Source: Lactobacillus sp. UCMA15818 (GTDB lineage Bacteria > Bacillota > Bacilli > Lactobacillales > Lactobacillaceae). Taken from it: a DNA stretch of 64,000 bases. The position numbers and the translations under genes are program-made. The DNA lies in contig NZ_VJYB01000003.1 of NCBI RefSeq assembly GCF_030400225.1, positions 124,001-188,000 on the forward strand, written 5' to 3'. Each line of letters begins with the position of its first letter. Position 1 is the first letter of the stretch. The notes under the pieces were generated by a model. It worked only from the letters and a program-made list of their open reading frames with translations, did not search any database and was not told the DNA's origin. This document shows, one piece after another, positions 44,943 to 55,486 of the stretch.

Positions 44943-45989
44943 CTAAACTTTTTCAATCCAACCTTCAGGTGCTGTAATATCACCGAATTGGATACCAATT
45001 AATTCATCATATAGTTTGCGAGTGACAGGGCCGACTTCTGTTTTACTATAGAATACATGGAAGTTATCACCGTATTGGAAACCACCAATAGGTGAGATAA
45101 CTGCAGCAGTTCCGCAAGCACCGGCTTCAGCAAGATGATCAAGTTGGTCAATGTAAATATCACCTTGTTCTGTTTTCATACCAAAGTTATGTTCAGCGAG
45201 GTACAGCAACGAGAACTTAGTTACACTTGGTAAGATGGATGGTGACTTAGGTGTTACAAATTTACCATCTTTAGTGATTCCAAAGAAGTTAGCTGAACCA
45301 ACTTCTTCAATTTTCTGGTGATCAATTGGATCAAGATAGATACAATCCGAGAAACCAGCATTATGTGCAAGCTGACCAGGGAAGAGACTAGCTGCGTAGT
45401 TACCGCCAACCTTACTTGCCCCAGTTCCTTTATGGGCAGCACGGTCATATTCAGAAGCAATAAAGTTTGTAGGTGTCAAGCCACCCTTGAAGTAGTTTCC
45501 AACGGGCATGGCAAAGATTGAAAAAATATATTCTTCAGCGGGATGAACACCAATATTGCCACCAACACCGACAAGGTATGGGCGAAGATAGAGTGTAGCA
45601 CCTGTGCCATATGGAGGAATATATTTTTCATTGGCTTTCACAACTTCCTTTAATGCTGCGACAAACATTTCAGTAGGAACCTTAGGCATCATTAGTCTTT
45701 CACAACTGTTCTGCATTCTTTGGGCATTTTGATCTGGGCGGAAAAGATTGATACTCCCATCTTTACAGCGATAAGCCTTAAGTCCTTCAAAAACCTCTTG
45801 ACCATAGTGCAGACATGTTGATCCTTCATTAATGGTAATTGTAGCTTCATCTGTAAGACCAGCATCACGCCATTCACCATCGCGCCAGTAAGCGCGATAA
45901 CGATAAGGCAAGTTCATATAAGTAAAACCAAGATTGCTCCAGTCTAATTCAGATGGGTCCTTTGCTTTTGGTGTTGTTGAAAGTGACAT
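44943..45989 (-). CDS. ilvE: Branched-chain amino acid aminotransferase
   Basis: 348 aa, ATG behind AAGGAGGAA. PLP fold-type IV, BCAT type II: the N-terminus LDWSNLGFTYMNLPYRYRAYW-like block, YGQEVFEGLKAYR, LYLRPYLVG, the PLP Lys in GGNYAASL (TGASKVGGNYAA contains the Lys) and EVGSANFFG. It transaminates Leu, Ile and Val with 2-oxoglutarate, both final biosynthesis and first catabolic step. First gene of an operon with the EIIC-like protein and L-HicDH; controlled by the leader region 46043-46238. Confidence 0.95.
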   Translation of the reverse strand: MSLSTTPKAKDPSELDWSNLGFTYMNLPYRYRAYWRDGEWRDAGLTDEATITINEGSTCLHYGQEVFEGLKAYRCKDGSINLFRPDQNAQRMQNSCERLMMPKVPTEMFVAALKEVVKANEKYIPPYGTGATLYLRPYLVGVGGNIGVHPAEEYIFSIFAMPVGNYFKGGLTPTNFIASEYDRAAHKGTGASKVGGNYAASLFPGQLAHNAGFSDCIYLDPIDHQKIEEVGSANFFGITKDGKFVTPKSPSILPSVTKFSLLYLAEHNFGMKTEQGDIYIDQLDHLAEAGACGTAAVISPIGGFQYGDNFHVFYSKTEVGPVTRKLYDELIGIQFGDITAPEGWIEKV

Positions 45990-46034
45990 TTTAATTCCTC
46001 CTTATTTTTGAATCATGAGAGCCGTTTGAAGTTA

Positions 46035-46081
46035 AAACAAAAAGCACTCACCGCCAAGAATATAATTCGGCGGTGGGTGCT
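46035..46081 (-). terminator. Second hairpin terminator in the ilvE leader
   Basis: A 13-bp stem, AGCACTCACCGCC (46043-46055) against GGCGGTGGGTGCT (46069-46081), with TTTTTGTTTT following on the minus strand. It lies between the attenuator and ilvE. Confidence 0.75.
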
Positions 46082-46082
46082 T

Positions 46083-46118
46083 AAAAAAATCCATCGCCTA
46101 GTTATCCTAGCGCGATGG
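46083..46118 (-). terminator. Attenuator terminator of the ilvE operon
   Basis: Minus-strand stem CCATCGC/GCGATGG extended by CTA/TAG, followed by ATTTTTTT. Its 5' arm (46110-46117) can instead pair with 46163-46170 in the leader ORF, giving the antiterminator. Confidence 0.85.
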
Positions 46119-46170
46119 ACTTAATGTCTGAACAATCTAATCAGCCGAGACATTAAGCAACACATCGCGC
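46110..46170 (-). promoter_or_regulatory. Antiterminator fold of the ilvE leader
   Basis: CTTAATGTCT (minus 46157-46148) pairs with AGACATTAAG (46129-46120), 10 bp. Outside this, GCGCGATG (46170-46163) pairs with CATCGCGC (46117-46110), 8 bp. This extended hairpin and the terminator are mutually exclusive. Confidence 0.75.
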
Positions 46171-46238
46171 GTGCTAATAATGACTAGGCTCACTAGATAC
46201 TGGGCGGTATTACTACAAACAGTGATTGTACGTGACAT
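46137..46238 (-). CDS. ilv-type leader peptide, 33 aa
   Basis: ATG with GAGAGGAG upstream. The peptide MSRTITVCSNTAQYLVSLVI continues ISTRDVLLNVSAD. Twelve of 33 codons are Leu, Val or Ile, including the run L-V-S-L-V-I-I. The codons for T-R-D-V contain one strand of the antiterminator. Ribosomes stalling on the Leu/Val/Ile run would leave that strand free and allow antitermination; full translation would mask it and favour the terminator. Same logic as enterobacterial ilv leaders. Confidence 0.85.
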   Translation of the reverse strand: MSRTITVCSNTAQYLVSLVIISTRDVLLNVSAD

Positions 46239-46298
46239 GTTGCTCAACTCCTCTCAATAATTGATTGCTATAACGTGACTTCATAATTGATATTTCTT

Positions 46299-46325
46299 AT
46301 TATAACTATTGTCATTAAAAAAGCA
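46299..46325 (-). promoter_or_regulatory. Probable promoter of the ilvE leader operon
   Basis: Minus-strand TATAAT at 46304-46299, with TTGCTT 15 bp upstream as an imperfect -35. Confidence 0.5.
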
Positions 46326-46450
46326 ACCTCTTTTTTAATAAAAATGTAATTTTATTATTTTTAATGCCAGAATTGTTTAATAAAACATACAAATCATGTG
46401 GAAAAGGTGAGATTAAAATCTTTCCATAAGATGAGAAAAAGATTGTCTTA

Positions 46451-46479
46451 TTGACTTTTTCAATAATTGAAAGTATATT
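46451..46479 (+). promoter_or_regulatory. Probable promoter of mnmE-mnmG
   Basis: TTGACT, 17-bp spacer, TATATT. Confidence 0.6.
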
Positions 46480-46518
46480 ATAGGCAATCATTCTTATCTT
46501 AATTGATGAAGTAGTCAA

Positions 46519-46562
46519 AGTGCTTTATCCACGTTTTCAAGGCGTGGAGTGGCGCTTTTTTT
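46519..46562 (+). terminator. Terminator-like hairpin in the mnmE leader
   Basis: CCACG/CGTGG inner stem and AGTGC/GCGCT outer stem with an internal loop, followed by a run of eight Ts. It lies between the promoter and the mnmE ribosome site, so it may act as an attenuator. Confidence 0.55.
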
Positions 46563-46588
46563 ATTGTCTAAAAGGAGGTAGTGGAGAG

Positions 46589-47983
46589 TTGGCAGCAAAT
46601 ACGATTACAGAATATGATACGATTGCAGCGATTTCAACTCCACCTGGTGAAGGTGCAATTTCAATTGTGCGTTTAAGTGGAGAAGAAGCATTACAGATTG
46701 CACAAAGTATATTTTCTGGGAAAGAATTAACTAAAGTTGAGAGTCATACCATAAATTATGGTCATATTATTAATCCGAGAACTAAGCAAGAAATTGATGA
46801 AGTTATGGTTTCAGTAATGAGGGCACCCAAAACATTTACACGGGAAAATGTTGTAGAAATCAATTGTCATGGAGGAATCGTTGCAACTAACGAAATTCTA
46901 CAGCTACTATTAAGCAATGGTGCTCGGTTGGCTGAACCGGGTGAATTCACCAAACGTGCTTTTTTACATGGCAGAATTGATCTTTCACAAGCAGAAGCAG
47001 TGATGGATCTTATCAGAGCTAAGACGGATAGATCAATGAAAGTTGCATTGAACCAATTGGATGGGAATCTTTCACAGCTAATCAGGAATTTACGTCAAGA
47101 CATATTAGATGTCCTAGCACAGGTCGAGGTCAATATTGATTATCCGGAATATGACGATGTTGAAGAGATAACAACAAGGTTACTAAAAGAAAAGGCACAA
47201 GATACAAAAGCACGGATAGAACAACTATTACAAACCGCTAAACAAGGCAAGGTCTTACGTGAAGGATTGGCAACGGCGATTATTGGTAAACCTAATGTTG
47301 GCAAGTCTAGTTTGTTAAATCACTTACTGCATGAAGACAAAGCGATTGTGACAGATGTCGCGGGAACAACACGCGATGTGATTGAAGAATATGTAAATGT
47401 TAGAGGAGTTCCACTTAAATTAGTTGATACTGCAGGGATTCGTGAGACCTCAGATAAAGTAGAAAAAATTGGAGTTGAACGTTCTAAAAGGGCAATTGAG
47501 CAAGCAGATTTAGTGATGTTGGTGTTGAATCAAAGTGAACCATTAACTGTTGAAGATCAACAATTAATAGACTTAACTAAAGATAAGAAAAGAATCGTTT
47601 TACTAAATAAGGTGGATTTGCCTTCAAAAATAGACTTTACACAGCTTACGAAGGAAGTAGGTAAAGATGAGTTGCTGAATATCTCCGTTTTGAAGAATGA
47701 AGGAATTAACAAGCTAGAAGAAAAAATTGCAAAATTGTTCTTTGGCGGAATTGAGAATAGTCAGACAACGATCATGGTTACAAATGCAAGACATATTGGT
47801 CTCTTAAATCAAGCAAGAGACTCATTAGATTCTGTTTTAAGCGGAATCGAAGCTAATATGCCAGTAGACTTAATTCAAATTGATATGACTAATTGCTGGG
47901 ATTTATTGGGCGAGATTACAGGAGATAGTTATCAAGACGAACTATTGACGCAATTATTCAGTCAATTTTGTTTAGGAAAATAA
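46589..47983 (+). CDS. mnmE: tRNA uridine-5-carboxymethylaminomethyl synthesis GTPase MnmE
   Basis: 464 aa from the TTG at 46589 (AAAGGAGG and GTGGAGAG upstream); the longer frame has no site. N-terminal tetrahydrofolate-binding domain ([19 protein letters not shown]), a helical domain, and an inserted G domain: G1 [11 protein letters not shown]2 GTTRDV, G3 DTAGI, G4 NKVD. The essential C-terminal Cys motif is F-C-L-G-K. With MnmG it modifies the wobble uridine of tRNAs reading NNA/NNG codons. mnmG follows 28 bp later. Confidence 0.96.
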   Translation: MAANTITEYDTIAAISTPPGEGAISIVRLSGEEALQIAQSIFSGKELTKVESHTINYGHIINPRTKQEIDEVMVSVMRAPKTFTRENVVEINCHGGIVATNEILQLLLSNGARLAEPGEFTKRAFLHGRIDLSQAEAVMDLIRAKTDRSMKVALNQLDGNLSQLIRNLRQDILDVLAQVEVNIDYPEYDDVEEITTRLLKEKAQDTKARIEQLLQTAKQGKVLREGLATAIIGKPNVGKSSLLNHLLHEDKAIVTDVAGTTRDVIEEYVNVRGVPLKLVDTAGIRETSDKVEKIGVERSKRAIEQADLVMLVLNQSEPLTVEDQQLIDLTKDKKRIVLLNKVDLPSKIDFTQLTKEVGKDELLNISVLKNEGINKLEEKIAKLFFGGIENSQTTIMVTNARHIGLLNQARDSLDSVLSGIEANMPVDLIQIDMTNCWDLLGEITGDSYQDELLTQLFSQFCLGK

Positions 47984-48011
47984 ATAATTAGATGGAAGAT
48001 AGGAGATCGTA

Positions 48012-49916
48012 ATGGACGTAAAGCAATATGCTAGCAAAGACTATGATGTAATCGTAGTTGGAGCGGGGCATGCAGGCTGTGAAGCTGCATTGGCTGCAGC
48101 CCGGATGGGGAATGAAACTCTCTTAGTAACAATCAATCTTGAGATGGTGGCATTTATGCCATGCAACCCTTCTATAGGCGGACCAGCCAAAGGGATTGTT
48201 GTGCGGGAATTAGATGCACTTGGCGGTGAAATGGGTCGTAATATTGATAAGACGTATGTACAGATGAGAATGCTGAATACTGGTAAAGGTCCAGCTGTAA
48301 GGGCATTGAGAGCACAGGCTGATAAACGTGCATACTCAATCGAAATGAAGCACACTATCGAAAAGGAACCAAATCTAACATTACGTCAGGGAATTGTTGA
48401 TAACTTAATTGTTGAAGATGGTGTTGTTAGAGGTGTAATTACTAATACAGGCGCACGATATGGTGCTAAAAGTGTCGTATTGACGACTGGAACAGCAGCT
48501 CGTGGAAAGATTATTATAGGTGAATTAATGTATTCCTCTGGTCCTAATAATACACAGCCTTCGATGAAACTATCAGGTAATTTGGAAAAATTAGGATTTG
48601 AACTGAAACGCTTTAAGACGGGAACTCCACCACGAGTTGATGGAAATACGATTGAATATGGAGTAACTGAAGAACAGCCGGGTGACAAGGAACCAAATCA
48701 TTTTAGTTTTGAGACTTCTGATGATGATTACTTGAATGCAAAGGATCAGTTATCATGCTGGTTAACATATACTAATGAGAAAACACATGAGTTGATTCGA
48801 GCAAATCTTGATCGTGCGCCGATGTTTTCAGGCGTGATTGAGGGAGTTGGACCAAGGTATTGTCCATCGATTGAAGATAAGATTGTGAGATTTGCTGATA
48901 AACCGCGGCATCAATTGTTTATTGAACCAGAAGGACGCAATACCGATGAGTTTTATGTTCAAGGTTTGTCGACTTCAATGCCAGAAGAAATTCAACAGCA
49001 AATGGTGCATTCTATCAAAGGGCTTGAGCATGCTGAAATGATGCGGCCAGGTTATGCAATTGAATATGATATTGTTTCACCGTATCAATTAAGACCTACA
49101 TTGGAGACAAAGCTAATTAGTGGATTATATACTGCGGGTCAAACAAATGGGACTTCGGGTTATGAAGAGGCTGCTGGTCAAGGAATGTTAGCCGGAATTA
49201 ATGCAGGGTTACACGCTCTTGACAAAGAAGAAGTTGTGCTCAAGCGTAGTGATGCCTATATTGGTGTGATGGTTGATGATCTAGTAACCAAGGGAACAAA
49301 CGAGCCGTATCGTTTATTAACATCGCGTGCAGAGTACCGCTTGATTTTGCGTCATGATAATGCAGATATGCGTTTGACTGAATTAGGCCATGAGATTGGC
49401 TTGATTTCTGACGAACGTTATGCTCAATTTGAAGCTAAAAAGGCGGCAATTGAAGCTGAAAAAGCACGACTTGAGGGTTATCGAATTAAGCCAAATGAGC
49501 AAGTCAATGCGTTTCTTGCAGAAAAAGGTGCTGCACCACTGAAAGATGGCGTATTGGCAAGCGATTTTTTGCGCCGCCCAGAAGTGACCTATGCTGAATT
49601 AGCTGAGTTTATTCCAGAGCCGACAGAGAAAATTGATAATCGGGTAATTGAACAAGTTGAGATTCAAATTAAATATGAGGGTTACATCAAAAAGGCCAAT
49701 CAAAAAGTTGAGAAGCTCAAAAAGATGGAAGCCAAAAAAATTCCAGATCGAATTGATTATAGTGCGATTGAGGGAATTGCCACGGAAGCGCGGCAAAAAT
49801 TCGAAAAAATTCGTCCCGAAACACTGGCACAAGCTAGTCGAATCAGTGGAGTTAACCCAGCAGATATTTCGATCTTGGCGATTTATATTGAACAGGGCAA
49901 GATAGCAAAGGTTTAG
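48012..49916 (+). CDS. mnmG: tRNA uridine-5-carboxymethylaminomethyl synthesis protein MnmG (GidA)
   Basis: 634 aa. FAD-binding Rossmann motif [20 protein letters not shown], the [12 protein letters not shown] motif, [21 protein letters not shown] and the C-terminal helical tRNA-binding domain ([31 protein letters not shown]). It forms a heterotetramer with MnmE. Length is typical. Ends with a terminator about 150 bp downstream, inside the opposite small gene. Confidence 0.96.
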   Translation: MDVKQYASKDYDVIVVGAGHAGCEAALAAARMGNETLLVTINLEMVAFMPCNPSIGGPAKGIVVRELDALGGEMGRNIDKTYVQMRMLNTGKGPAVRALRAQADKRAYSIEMKHTIEKEPNLTLRQGIVDNLIVEDGVVRGVITNTGARYGAKSVVLTTGTAARGKIIIGELMYSSGPNNTQPSMKLSGNLEKLGFELKRFKTGTPPRVDGNTIEYGVTEEQPGDKEPNHFSFETSDDDYLNAKDQLSCWLTYTNEKTHELIRANLDRAPMFSGVIEGVGPRYCPSIEDKIVRFADKPRHQLFIEPEGRNTDEFYVQGLSTSMPEEIQQQMVHSIKGLEHAEMMRPGYAIEYDIVSPYQLRPTLETKLISGLYTAGQTNGTSGYEEAAGQGMLAGINAGLHALDKEEVVLKRSDAYIGVMVDDLVTKGTNEPYRLLTSRAEYRLILRHDNADMRLTELGHEIGLISDERYAQFEAKKAAIEAEKARLEGYRIKPNEQVNAFLAEKGAAPLKDGVLASDFLRRPEVTYAELAEFIPEPTEKIDNRVIEQVEIQIKYEGYIKKANQKVEKLKKMEAKKIPDRIDYSAIEGIATEARQKFEKIRPETLAQASRISGVNPADISILAIYIEQGKIAKV

Positions 49917-50036
49917 ATTATGGAAGATATACTTTTTGTACAAGTTTTGGATGGTAATAAAAATAAAATAGATTCTTTTCAAATAGGAATTATTTGGTTT
50001 TTTCTCCACAAAACAAGCAAAATTTATTAAAAAATG

Positions 50037-50270
50037 TCAATCATCTTTTTTACTATCGGTGTCTGGATTTTTCTCCAGACGCTTTTTTCTTACCACAATT
50101 GCAATGAAAATTGATTCGAGATTTAAGTAGATAAAATCGATAATTATTAAGATTCCGTAAATGAGATGACTACCGCTCGATAGGCCCCAAAGATTTAAAA
50201 GCAATATCGGGATGAAAAAAAGACTTGTGATAGCGACTAACAGAGCTGCATTTTTCCAAAACCATAACAT
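50037..50270 (-). CDS. Small hypothetical membrane protein
   Basis: 77 aa; the ATG at 50270 is preferred because the ATG at 50279 abuts the ribosome site GAGGAG. Two hydrophobic helices (NAALLVAITSLFFIPILLLN, HLIYGILIIIDFIYL) and a basic, then acidic tail (RKKRLEKNPDTDSKKDD). I recognise no family. Its 3' end overlaps the terminator of mnmG on the other strand. Confidence 0.6.
   Translation of the reverse strand: MLWFWKNAALLVAITSLFFIPILLLNLWGLSSGSHLIYGILIIIDFIYLNLESIFIAIVVRKKRLEKNPDTDSKKDD
50061..50089 (+). terminator. Terminator after mnmG
   Basis: GTCTGGA / TCCAGAC stem with a 6-nt loop, followed by GCTTTTTTC. It lies within the end of the opposite small ORF. Confidence 0.75.
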
Positions 50271-50467
50271 GTGAGACATCTCCTCTAGATTAATTAAATT
50301 AATAATAAAGCATTTTTGAGTGAAGTGACATAGTTAGACAATGGAAATGAAAAAAAGTATGTGTTTGAAATCACAACCACAGAATTTAAAATGATATTTT
50401 GATGAAAATTAAGATAGCAAATTTGTTGTAGAAATGGTTCTTGTATATCATAATAAGTTCATGCAAT

Positions 50468-50487
50468 CACAATGTTTAAATATTGTG
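50468..50487. promoter_or_regulatory. Inverted repeat upstream of the pdh operon
   Basis: CACAAT and ATTGTG separated by 8 bp, 140 bp before pdhA. Candidate operator; the half-site orientation is opposite to the Rex consensus (TTGTG...CACAA). A partial cre-like sequence, TGAAAGCGGTTTACA with one extra base, is at about 50510. Nothing else is recognised in 50271-50627. Confidence 0.35.
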
Positions 50488-50615
50488 CAAAAGGCGTTAA
50501 AATAAGTATGAAAGCGGTTTACAAAAGAAAAATATAACTTAGTGGAAAGAAATAAGTTGTATCACGGATTACGTTGTAAACGAGGCTTGCTGTAATGTTT
50601 GCTTGATAATGATGA

Positions 50616-51728
<1,113 letters not shown>

Positions 51729-51730
51729 TT

Positions 51731-52708
51731 ATGGCGAACAAGACAATGATTAAAGCAATAACTGATGCGCTAGATCAGGAACTTGCAAGAGATGAGAAAG
51801 TTCTCGTTTTTGGTGAAGATGTTGGAAAAAATGGGGGAGTTTTCCGTGCTACAGAAGATCTTCAAGCAAAGCATGGTGAAGAACGTGTCTTTGATACACC
51901 TCTTGCTGAGTCTGGAATTATCGGGCTTTCGACTGGATTGGCTTTGGAAGGTTTTCGTCCAGTACCCGAAATTCAATTCTTTGGTTTTGTTTTTGAAGCA
52001 ATGGACCAAATAGCAGGACAGATTGCGCGAATTCATTTCCGACTAGGTGGAACCCGTGAGATGCCAATTACAATTCGTGCTCCTTTTGGTGGTGGTGTGC
52101 ATACACCAGAGCTACATGCTGATAGTTTAGAAGGGTTAGTATCGCAAATTCCAGGATTACGTGTTGTTATTCCGAGTAATCCATACGATGCTAAGGGTCT
52201 CTTAATCTCAGCGATTCGTTCTGATGATCCAGTTGTGTTCTTAGAACATATGAAGTTGTATCGCTCAATTAAAGCCGAAGTACCTGATGAAGAATATACA
52301 GTACCATTGGACAAAGCTAATATTGTAAAAGAGGGTACAGATTTGACGATTATCACTTATGGTGCAATGGTTCAAGAGGCAATCAAGGCGAGTGATGAGT
52401 TAACCAAGCAAAATATCAGTGCAGAAGTAGTAGATTTAAGAACTGTGTCTCCGATTGACGAAGAGACTATTCTAGAATCGGTTAAGAAAACAGGTCGTGC
52501 AGTCGTTGTGCAAGAAGCCCAAAAACAAGCAGGAGTGGGTTCGCAAGTAGCTGCACTTATCGCTGAAAAAGGTATTTTATATTTAAAAGCACCAATTGGA
52601 CGCGTTGCAGCACCGAATACACCTTACCCATTTAGTGAAGCTGAAAGTGACTGGCTACCTAACAAGCAGGATGTAGTAGAAAAAGCACAAGAAATTTTGG
52701 AATATTAG
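51731..52708 (+). CDS. pdhB: Pyruvate dehydrogenase E1 component subunit beta
   Basis: 325 aa; starts 2 bp after pdhA, with GAAGGAGG inside the pdhA end. Transketolase pyrimidine-binding domain ([16 protein letters not shown], catalytic Glu in [14 protein letters not shown]) and a C-terminal transketolase domain ([28 protein letters not shown]). It completes the alpha2-beta2 E1. Confidence 0.95.
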   Translation: MANKTMIKAITDALDQELARDEKVLVFGEDVGKNGGVFRATEDLQAKHGEERVFDTPLAESGIIGLSTGLALEGFRPVPEIQFFGFVFEAMDQIAGQIARIHFRLGGTREMPITIRAPFGGGVHTPELHADSLEGLVSQIPGLRVVIPSNPYDAKGLLISAIRSDDPVVFLEHMKLYRSIKAEVPDEEYTVPLDKANIVKEGTDLTIITYGAMVQEAIKASDELTKQNISAEVVDLRTVSPIDEETILESVKKTGRAVVVQEAQKQAGVGSQVAALIAEKGILYLKAPIGRVAAPNTPYPFSEAESDWLPNKQDVVEKAQEILEY

Positions 52709-52719
52709 GAGGCGAGCAA

Positions 52720-54060
52720 ATGGGTACGTATCAATTTAAATTACCAGATATTGGTGAAGGAATTTCAGAAGGCACAGTTGCACAATGGTATGTAAAAGTT
52801 GGTGATGTTCTAAAAGAAGATGACGATTTATTAGAGATTGAAAATGATAAATCAGTTGAAGAAATTCCATCTCCTGTGGCAGGAACTGTCAAGAATATTC
52901 TTGTGGATGAAGGTGAAACTGCTGAGGTTGGGCAAGCTTTAATTGAGTTTGAGGTCGAAGGAGCAGGAAATGTTACCAAGGGAGCAGAAACAGCAGCACC
53001 ACAAACATCTGCTGAACAGACACCAGCTTCTCCAGCTGTAGAGGCAGCAGCACCAGTGGCAGAAACTAGTGTACCTGAAACTGAGAAAAAAGAAACTAAT
53101 GTTACTAAAATGGCTGAGGTAGACAGAACGTTGCCAGTCTTAGCGATGCCAGCAGTCCGCGTGTATGCTAGAGAAAAAGACGTAGATATCTCAAAGGTGA
53201 GTGGAACTGGGTCACATGGTCATGTCACGAAAGAAGATATTGATGTATTCTTACAAGGTGACGGTGAGAGTGGGATCGCAGAAATACAAAAAGTAGCAAG
53301 TCAAGATGCTGATACAATAATTTCTACAAGTAATGGTTCACAGGCAACAAGTCAAGAATGGCCAGAAACTAGAGAAAAGATGTCGGGAATCCGTAAAGCT
53401 ACAGCTAAAGCAATGGTGAATAGTGTTAGTGAAATCCCACATGTTACCGTTTTTGATGATGTTGTGGTTGATAAACTATGGAAACATCGTAAGCAATACA
53501 AGACGATGGCAGCTGAACGGGAAGTTAGACTTACTTTCTTGCCATATGTTGTTAAGGCATTAGCAGTTGTAATGAAAGAATTTCCAATTTTTAACTCATA
53601 TGTAGATATGGAAAAACAAGAAATTGCATATCGCGATTATATTAATGTTGGAGTTGCAACAGATACTGATAGAGGCCTATTCGTACCTAATATTAAAAAT
53701 GCTGATCAAAAGAGTCTGTTTGGGCTGGCAAAACAAATTACGGAAAATACGGAAAAAGCAAAAGATGGCAAACTTGCTGGCGCTGATATGAAACATACGG
53801 GGATGTCGATTACAAATATCGGTTCAATCGGAGGCGGTTTCTTTACACCAATTATTAATTGGCCAGAGGTTGCAATTTTAGGCTTAGGGAAGATTACAAA
53901 AGAAGCAGTTGTGGTGGAAGATGAAATTAAAGTTGCTTATGTATTAAAACTTTCGCTTTCATTCGATCATCGTATTATTGATGGTGCAACGGCTCAAAAG
54001 GCACTTAATCGTTTAGGTGAACTATTGAGTGAACCAGAACTATTATTGATGGAGGGATGA
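52720..54060 (+). CDS. pdhC: Dihydrolipoamide acetyltransferase, E2 of pyruvate dehydrogenase
   Basis: 446 aa, ATG behind AGGAGGCGAG. One N-terminal lipoyl domain (lipoyl-Lys in [13 protein letters not shown], near 45), an Ala/Pro/Glu-rich linker (about 85-135), the peripheral subunit-binding domain ([30 protein letters not shown]), a second linker and the catalytic domain (about 215-446) with the active-site [11 protein letters not shown] single lipoyl domain is usual for low-GC Gram-positives. Confidence 0.95.
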   Translation: MGTYQFKLPDIGEGISEGTVAQWYVKVGDVLKEDDDLLEIENDKSVEEIPSPVAGTVKNILVDEGETAEVGQALIEFEVEGAGNVTKGAETAAPQTSAEQTPASPAVEAAAPVAETSVPETEKKETNVTKMAEVDRTLPVLAMPAVRVYAREKDVDISKVSGTGSHGHVTKEDIDVFLQGDGESGIAEIQKVASQDADTIISTSNGSQATSQEWPETREKMSGIRKATAKAMVNSVSEIPHVTVFDDVVVDKLWKHRKQYKTMAAEREVRLTFLPYVVKALAVVMKEFPIFNSYVDMEKQEIAYRDYINVGVATDTDRGLFVPNIKNADQKSLFGLAKQITENTEKAKDGKLAGADMKHTGMSITNIGSIGGGFFTPIINWPEVAILGLGKITKEAVVVEDEIKVAYVLKLSLSFDHRIIDGATAQKALNRLGELLSEPELLLMEG

Positions 54061-54064
54061 GCAG

Positions 54065-55471
54065 ATGGTAGTTGGAGATTTTGCAATTGAACTTGATACA
54101 GTGGTAATTGGTGCTGGACCTGGTGGGTATGTTGCTGCAATTAGGGCTGCTGAAAAGGGACAGAAAGTTACGGTTATTGAGAAAGAATATATTGGTGGAG
54201 TATGTCTAAATGTTGGCTGTATTCCTTCAAAAGCATTAATTGAGGCAGCTCATCGTTATCAAAGAGCAATGAACTCATCTGAAATGGGTTTGCGTGTTAC
54301 AGCAGCGACCCTTGATTTTAAACAAACACAGAAATGGAAACAAGAAAGTGTAGTTGATAAATTAACAGGTGGTGTGGCAGGATTATTTAAAAAACATCAT
54401 ATTGATGTAATTTGGGGCAGTGCATTTTTGAAAGATGATCATAGTTTGCGTGTAATGACAGATGATTCTGCTCAGACGTACAGTTTTAATAATTTAATTA
54501 TTGCTACTGGTAGTCATCCAATCGAGATTCCTAACTTTAAATTCAAAGGAAAGGTCCTAGACTCAACAGGAGCTTTGGCACTTCAAGAGGTTCCTAAGAA
54601 GTTGATAGTAGTTGGTGGAGGTTACATCGGATGTGAGCTAGCGTCTGCATATGCAAATTTAGGTGCCCATGTTTCTATCCTTGAAGGGGCCGATCGAATT
54701 TTAGCCAATTATGAGAAGGATTTGGTGGCTGTTGTTGAACATCATTTTAGCGGTCAACATGTTGATATTTATACTAATGCGATTGCGAAGATGTCGGAAC
54801 AAACAGATAAGGGCGTTAAAATTAAATTTGATGTTAGTGGCGAGGAAAAAGAATTAGAGGCTGATTATTGTGTTGTGTGTGTGGGACGCAAACCGAATAC
54901 TGCGGATATGGGTTTGGAACATATCGGGGTGAAAATTGGGGATCGTGGACTAATTGAGGTCGATGCACAGTGTCGAACAAGTGTTGGCAATATCTATGCA
55001 ATTGGAGATGTTGTGCCTGGAGCTGCATTGGCGCATAAAGCCAGTTATGAAGGGAAAATTGCAGCAGAAGCAATCTCTGGTTCCAAAGGAATTGTAGATT
55101 ATCGCGCTATGCCAGCCGTATGCTATACAGATAGCGAGATTGCAACAACTGGTTTAACAGTTGCAGAAGCTAAGAAACAGGGTCTTGATGTTAAGAAGGC
55201 ACAATTCCCATTTGCAGCTAACGGACGTGCAATCTCAATGAGCAGTACAAATGGGTTTGTACGTCTTGTATTTGAAAAAAACAGTCAAGCAGTTGTCGGG
55301 GCTCAAATTGTTGGGCCAAATGCTAGTGATTTAATTACAGAATTAACGCTAGCAATTGAAACAGGTGCAACTGTTGAAGATGTTTCATTAACTATTCATC
55401 CACATCCAAGTATTAGTGAAGCTGTTATGGATGCTACTGACATTGCACTAGGATTACCAATTAATATTTAG
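54065..55471 (+). CDS. pdhD: Dihydrolipoamide dehydrogenase, E3
   Basis: 468 aa, starting 4 bp after pdhC. FAD motif VVIGAGPGGYVAAIRAA, redox disulfide GGVCLNVGCIPSK, NAD motif VVGGGYIGCELAS, IGDVVPGAALAHKAS, and the C-terminal interface HPHPSISE with the catalytic His-Glu. It reoxidises E2 dihydrolipoyl groups with NAD+. Confidence 0.95.
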   Translation: MVVGDFAIELDTVVIGAGPGGYVAAIRAAEKGQKVTVIEKEYIGGVCLNVGCIPSKALIEAAHRYQRAMNSSEMGLRVTAATLDFKQTQKWKQESVVDKLTGGVAGLFKKHHIDVIWGSAFLKDDHSLRVMTDDSAQTYSFNNLIIATGSHPIEIPNFKFKGKVLDSTGALALQEVPKKLIVVGGGYIGCELASAYANLGAHVSILEGADRILANYEKDLVAVVEHHFSGQHVDIYTNAIAKMSEQTDKGVKIKFDVSGEEKELEADYCVVCVGRKPNTADMGLEHIGVKIGDRGLIEVDAQCRTSVGNIYAIGDVVPGAALAHKASYEGKIAAEAISGSKGIVDYRAMPAVCYTDSEIATTGLTVAEAKKQGLDVKKAQFPFAANGRAISMSSTNGFVRLVFEKNSQAVVGAQIVGPNASDLITELTLAIETGATVEDVSLTIHPHPSISEAVMDATDIALGLPINI

Positions 55472-55486
55472 GGAGTGATTTTGAAT

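Noticed and set aside
45999-46238. T-box riboswitch upstream of ilvE
   Set aside because: No T-box consensus (AGGGTGGNACCGCG) or specifier-loop architecture is present. The structure is a peptide-leader attenuator.
46315-46518. Minus-strand 67-codon frame upstream of the ilvE leader
   Set aside because: No ribosome site and no family; it overlaps the mnmE promoter region. The ilvE operon's own promoter lies inside it.
48041-48688. Minus-strand open frames inside mnmG, and similar long antisense frames in purA, the EIIB gene and the DUF711 gene
   Set aside because: They lie wholly within well-recognised genes, have no ribosome sites and give proline- or serine-rich low-quality translations typical of shadows.
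50468-50487. Rex or CcpA (cre) operator upstream of pdhA
   Set aside because: The inverted repeat is CACAAT...ATTGTG, opposite to the Rex TTGTG...CACAA order. The cre-like sequence has an extra base, so neither site is supported.
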